Source: Candidatus Calescibacterium sp. (GTDB lineage: Bacteria > Calescibacteriota > Calescibacteriia > Calescibacteriales > Calescibacteriaceae). From it: DNA of 64,000 nucleotides. Below, piece after piece: positions 60,523 through 64,000 of this stretch. The first letter of the stretch is position 1, and the number at the start of each line of letters is the position of its first letter. The notes beneath the pieces are model-generated. The model was not told the origin of the DNA and made no database searches. It was given only the letters and a program-made list of their open reading frames with translations. Position numbers and translations under genes: made by a program. Location of the stretch: contig JANXBU010000003.1 in NCBI GenBank assembly GCA_025060505.1, positions 62,001 to 126,000 on the forward strand. The letters are read 5' to 3'.

Positions 60523-61950
60523 CTACTCAATTCTTTCTGTGCCTTTTCCAATTGATTCAGCAATGTATTTTACTTCCTGTAATCCAGATATATCTGCTGA
60601 TATTTCGAAAAGTTCTTTTGCTTGATGAAAATTTTTCTCTTTCGTTAGAATTACTCCCATTCTGAATATCTTCTCTGCATTCTGCATATCATAGCTTCCT
60701 TTGAATATTCCAGTAGATAATCCAAAAACAAATCCAAGAACGGAACTAACTATGAATATTTTCTTTCTGTTTACTTTTTTGTTTCTAATCCTTGTATTCT
60801 TAGATATGTTTTTCGTTAGGTTTTCTGAACCGATAATTCCTGATTCAGATGGTTTTGATTTTGCGTTCTGTTTTTGCTCATATATATTCATTATATCTTT
60901 TTTATTTTTCGTGTTGAGATATTTGTAGTATCTCTCATTCTCATAGTTATTTATTTCATGTTTTGGGGTAGCTTTTGTGTTAATACTTACATCTTGGACT
61001 GTGCTTTTTGATTCTCTTGATTTTTCGGAGAAATAAACTGTGATTCTTGTTTCCTCCTCAGAAAGTTCTTTTTCTTCTTCTTTTATTTTATCAAGAAAGT
61101 ACTCAGATATAAACGAGGAGAAGTTTTCCCTATACATCGGTTTTATGTTTAGTTCGTTCATTGTTTTTCTTATATCTTCTTGGAGTTCGGATGCCGATAT
61201 GTACCTTGATTCAGGGATCCTTGAAAGAGCTTTCAGTACTATTTGGTCTATTTTTTCATTTATTGAATCGTTGATGCGAGAGGGCGGAGTTATATTTCCG
61301 GATATAATCTTTCTTTTTATATCCTCTTTGTTTTTTCCTGAGAAAAGCTTTTTTGAAGTTAGTATTTCCCACATAAGGACTCCTATACACCATATATCTC
61401 CTGATTGTGTCCACCCCTTCCCAAGTATAACTTCTGGTGGAACATATCCGATTTTTCCAAAAGGATCAAAATCTCCATACTGTGGTAGAGTTATTCCAAA
61501 ATCAGATAATTTAATATTCCCGTTCCAAGATACAAGTATGTTTTTCGAGTTTATATCTCTGTGAACAAGTTGTCTCCCTTCAAAGTTATGAATGTATATT
61601 ACAGCGCTTAGAACTTTATCTATTATGTAGAAAAAAATATCCTCAGGTATTTTCTTCACCGTAGATACTAATTCTTTGAGATCAACTCCCCTTATGTATT
61701 CCATAACAATGAAGAATTCGTTATCTGTTTTTCCAAAATCAAATGTTTTGACTATGTTTTCGTGGTCAAATCTGGCTGAAATTTTTGCTTCATTCATAAA
61801 TAAATCGTGATGCTTTTTTGATGACTTTGATGTTTTTATTGCCAAAACTTTTTTGAAACCACCTTCTGATATTTTCCAGGCTCTCCATACTTTTCCCATA
61901 CCACCTTCGCCTATAACTTTTGTTACGATGTACTGCCCGAATTCTTTCAC
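60523..61950 (-). CDS. Transmembrane Ser/Thr protein kinase (Hanks type)
   Basis: This 475-residue kinase has an N-terminal catalytic domain (about 10-285): GEGGMGKVWRAW loop, LAIKTSK with the ATP-binding Lys, HRDINSKNILV catalytic loop, SDFGITLP and PPEVILG. A linker of about 100 residues is low in order and rich in charged and Asn/Lys residues. A single membrane segment (about 395-415) is followed by a short helical tail outside (about 60 residues, AKELFEISADISG). It may phosphorylate the FHA-GGDEF protein at 2553-3413; this is an inference from shared signalling logic. Confidence 0.93.
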   Translation of the reverse strand: MKEFGQYIVTKVIGEGGMGKVWRAWKISEGGFKKVLAIKTSKSSKKHHDLFMNEAKISARFDHENIVKTFDFGKTDNEFFIVMEYIRGVDLKELVSTVKKIPEDIFFYIIDKVLSAVIYIHNFEGRQLVHRDINSKNILVSWNGNIKLSDFGITLPQYGDFDPFGKIGYVPPEVILGKGWTQSGDIWCIGVLMWEILTSKKLFSGKNKEDIKRKIISGNITPPSRINDSINEKIDQIVLKALSRIPESRYISASELQEDIRKTMNELNIKPMYRENFSSFISEYFLDKIKEEEKELSEEETRITVYFSEKSRESKSTVQDVSINTKATPKHEINNYENERYYKYLNTKNKKDIMNIYEQKQNAKSKPSESGIIGSENLTKNISKNTRIRNKKVNRKKIFIVSSVLGFVFGLSTGIFKGSYDMQNAEKIFRMGVILTKEKNFHQAKELFEISADISGLQEVKYIAESIGKGTERIE

Positions 61951-62150
61951 AAATATGATTTTAAAAAGTTCTGTTTTGTAAATCCTTTTGTTTTTTATTT
62001 GTTCTTTTGTTCATTCGTATCGGTTCGAATGTATATATGCACTATTTTAAAAGATATTTTTATTTGAAAAAAATTTCTGTTATTTGTGAATTGAAAAACA
62101 TAAAATCTAAGATACATATGATAAAATAAAACAAAGGAGGTAAAAAAGTC

Positions 62151-62759
62151 ATGGCTGAGGTAAAGGAAGTAAAAATAGGACAGAAGGTTCCAGACTTTAA
62201 GATGACTTATTATGATCCAACAACAAAGGGTTTTGGTAGTATAAATCTTTATGATCTTCTTCAGCAAGGAAAATGGGTAGTTTTTTTCTTCTATCCTGCT
62301 GATTATACTTTTGTGTGCCCAACCGAACTCGCCGATGTTGGAGATAAGTACGACATTCTCAAAAAAATGAATGTGGAAGTTATATCTGTGAGTACAGACA
62401 CCCATTATGTTCATTTGGCTTGGACGAAAGATGAGCCACTTTTGAAAAACTTTAAGTGGAAGATGGCTGCCGATCCAACTGGCTTTATATCAAGAACCTT
62501 TGGAGTGTATGATGAAGCAACTGGTTTGGCTCTTCGTGGATCATTCATAATAAATCCAGATGGTATATTGGTAAGCTCTGAAATAAATCACTACGCTGTT
62601 GGGAGAGACTCAGATGAGCTCGTAAGAAAAATAGAGGCATTCCAGTATGTGAGAGAACATCCGGATGAAGCCTGCCCTGCAAAATGGGAGAAGGGTAAGA
62701 AAACACTCAAGCCCGGTCCTGATATAGTTGGAAGAGTTGGGGAAGTTCTTGCAAAATGA
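62151..62759 (+). CDS. ahpC: 2-Cys peroxiredoxin (AhpC type)
   Basis: A 202-residue peroxiredoxin. The peroxidatic cysteine is in DYTFVCPTELADV (near residue 60), the resolving cysteine in DEACPAKWEKGKKTLKPGPD near residue 180. The protein reduces hydrogen peroxide and organic peroxides in the cytoplasm. The ribosome-binding site AAAGGAGGT is 9 nt upstream of the ATG. An intrinsic terminator follows. No ahpF, thioredoxin or reductase gene is beside it. Confidence 0.97.
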   Translation: MAEVKEVKIGQKVPDFKMTYYDPTTKGFGSINLYDLLQQGKWVVFFFYPADYTFVCPTELADVGDKYDILKKMNVEVISVSTDTHYVHLAWTKDEPLLKNFKWKMAADPTGFISRTFGVYDEATGLALRGSFIINPDGILVSSEINHYAVGRDSDELVRKIEAFQYVREHPDEACPAKWEKGKKTLKPGPDIVGRVGEVLAK

Positions 62760-62834
62760 TAAACTTTTGCGTAAACGATATAAACTAAAAAGATTATTTA
62801 TTAACAACCCTCAATCCCCTTCTTACACCCCCTG

Positions 62835-62861
62835 GGGAGGGGCCTCGTCCCCTCCCTTTTT
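62835..62861 (+). terminator. Rho-independent terminator after ahpC
   Basis: GGGAGGGG at 62835-62842 and CCCCTCCC at 62849-62856 form a perfect 8-bp GC stem with the 6-nt loop CCTCGT, followed by TTTTT at 62857-62861. It lies 75 bp behind the ahpC stop. Confidence 0.9.
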
Positions 62862-62906
62862 CAACTTAAAACAACATAACCAAACAACTTACTAAAATAA
62901 AACAGA

Positions 62907-63857
62907 GTGGAGATAAACCTGATTGAGAACAAGAGTAAGTTCAAAGAAGAGGAATACGAATACGATGAGAAAAATTTTGATTTACCTTTTTATACACTTC
63001 AGAAGATAGATGGCGTAGTACAAAAAAAATTCAATTACAATTTCATATTTGTAGATGGTGTTCTTGAAGAAATTCCGGCGAGATTATACTTCAAAGACGA
63101 AGGTGGAGAGTTTATTGCTCAGATTTTTGTCGCTAATGTTGGAGCTGGATTTGAGAGTGGAAGGATAGCAAAATATAAAAACCAGATCATTGTAACATTA
63201 CCACAAAATTTGTCACAAAACAGTGATGTCTTGAAATTAATACAAGAAGAGTTGAAGAAATTTGTTCACAATTTTAATAGTGAAACATTTGAGCCGTATA
63301 TTCTGCCGACTCCGGAAGATCCGAGAACAAAAAGAAGTTTGATTCTTGAATATTTGAGAAAAGAGGAGTTTGTATTAGCAAAGGAATTTGTTAAAAATTC
63401 AGTTGATTCATTGGTTATATTTGACGGAAATCTTTCACAAGACGTTTTTGAGATTTTGCAAGATGTTGATATAAAAAGTCCCATAGTGGGAATAGTTAAA
63501 AATTTTTCTTGGCCAAAGGATTTTATATCTCAGTTCAATTTGGATGGATCGAAGACAGGTATTATATATACAAATCTTCGTAGCAGACACAGATACTCTT
63601 TCTTTCTGCAACTTAAGTCAAACATGAAGGACTCTTTGGTTCGTGTAGATTTTCTATATCCGTCTTCTGATCTGAGTGAGATTTCAGGTTTTGCAGATTA
63701 CATCTCTGAAAGGATTTTGGGATGGGCTCAAAGCATAGGAGGCAGAGCGCCGAAGAATATAACACCAATAAAAGTTCTTGAAAATCGCCTTAGATCTCTC
63801 GTGGGAGATTTAAAGCTTTACATCAGAGTTCTGAGAAAATGCTTTGGTATCAAGTAG
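62907..63857 (+). CDS. NurA-like nuclease domain protein
   Basis: This 316-residue protein has acidic and basic landmarks similar to NurA: FVDGVLEEIPARLYF near residue 50, VIFDGNLSQDV near 170, and VGIVKNFSWPKDF near 197, i.e. an aspartate after a strand, a second aspartate and a conserved lysine. The family makes 5'-3' nuclease activity together with the HerA helicase in DNA end resection. No HerA is visible because the window ends soon after on the other strand. GTG 62907 is used as start. Confidence 0.62.
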   Translation: MEINLIENKSKFKEEEYEYDEKNFDLPFYTLQKIDGVVQKKFNYNFIFVDGVLEEIPARLYFKDEGGEFIAQIFVANVGAGFESGRIAKYKNQIIVTLPQNLSQNSDVLKLIQEELKKFVHNFNSETFEPYILPTPEDPRTKRSLILEYLRKEEFVLAKEFVKNSVDSLVIFDGNLSQDVFEILQDVDIKSPIVGIVKNFSWPKDFISQFNLDGSKTGIIYTNLRSRHRYSFFLQLKSNMKDSLVRVDFLYPSSDLSEISGFADYISERILGWAQSIGGRAPKNITPIKVLENRLRSLVGDLKLYIRVLRKCFGIK

Positions 63858-63862
63858 CTCAC

Positions 63863-64000
63863 TCATTCACATTTGTAATTTTCTTTCCACAAAAGAAATA
63901 CAAAGACGCTCCATATCTTTTTTCTGTTATCTTTTTTCATCAAGATATGTTCTTTTAATATTTCCTTTAACATTTCTGTGTTCAGAATGTTATTTGGACC
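63863..64000 (-). CDS. asnB: Asparagine synthase (glutamine-hydrolysing), C-terminal end only
   Basis: The minus strand encodes at least 45 residues ending at the stop TGA at 63863-63865. The sequence LKEHILMKKDNRKKIWSVF, ending in LWKENYKCE, closely resembles the C-terminus of AsnB-type asparagine synthases (HlxxxxDNxxxLWxxxxFxLW). The gene continues beyond the window. It is convergent with the NurA-like gene. Confidence 0.8.
   Translation of the reverse strand, partial: GPNNILNTEMLKEILKEHILMKKDNRKKIWSVFVFLLWKENYKCE

Noticed and set aside
61040-61564. 174-residue ORF antisense to the Ser/Thr kinase
   Set aside because: Serine-rich shadow of a kinase whose motifs are intact.
1-64000. CRISPR arrays, insertion sequences and prophage genes
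   Set aside because: No regularly spaced repeats, transposase, integrase or phage structural gene was seen on either strand.

Overview
The window comes from an AT-rich bacterial chromosome in which arginine is written almost only as AGA or AGG. The cell envelope is diderm: there is KDO and heptose sugar synthesis (kdsA, gmhA), a LolA lipoprotein carrier, an OprP/OprO-type porin, L- and P-ring flagellar genes (flgH, flgI) and an LPP20-type lipoprotein. The cell is flagellated and chemotactic, uses c-di-GMP, has CaCA and MATE transporters, and carries assimilatory and relay-type sulfur genes. An aroK-aroB fusion, a bacterial archaemetzincin and a slipin suggest a deep-branching, possibly thermophilic lineage. 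I cannot name the phylum from sequence alone; an uncultivated phylum such as Calescamantes would fit but is only a guess.

Layout. 1-5 kb: end of a ribosomal protein operon (rplR, rpsE), aroKB, an FHA-GGDEF cyclase, mutL. 5-12 kb: GDP-fucose synthase, tRNA-Leu, an orphan nuoE-like gene, cysH, pyrE, a cytochrome c joined to a probable beta-barrel, an RfbD-like reductase, a cation exchanger. 12-22 kb: DegT aminotransferase, macrodomain and EAL genes on the minus strand, gmhA, slipin behind tRNA-Lys, a chemoreceptor, a nucleotide-sugar dehydrogenase, an MFS transporter. 22-29 kb: DsrE, TusA, tRNA-Ala, DsrE, then kdsA, a foreign-looking DUF6992-like gene, a hydrolase, radA, lipA, archaemetzincin, tRNA-Val. 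29-43 kb: methyltransferase, amidotransferase, CheW-like protein, MATE/GNAT pair, a large lipoprotein, acpP, hslV with tRNA-Asp and rnpB, acetyl-CoA synthetase, an SGNH protein. 43-49 kb: purC and a flagellar rod/ring operon flgF-flgG-flgA-flgH-flgI-flgJ. 49-56 kb: pyrH, lolA and a phosphate block (porin-pstS-pstC-pstA). 56-64 kb: Mrp ATPase, frr, di-iron protein, cbiC, a Ser/Thr kinase, a peroxiredoxin, a NurA-like protein and the end of asnB.

Genes usually found together are scattered: pst without pstB, hslV without hslU, nuoE without nuoF, frr away from pyrH, and no rpmD/rplO/secY after rpsE. This points to a genome with strongly shuffled operons. No CRISPR array, transposase or prophage was seen.

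The most interesting feature is how genes start. Some have strong Shine-Dalgarno sequences. Others have none and begin a few bases after a -10 box, as expected for leaderless mRNA; the clearest is at 30620-30657. In addition, three tRNA genes (Lys, Ala, Asp) are each followed after only 7-9 nt by a same-strand start codon, and a fourth (Val) probably by a CTG start at 10 nt. tRNA 3' processing could therefore create near-leaderless mRNAs, much like mitochondrial tRNA punctuation.
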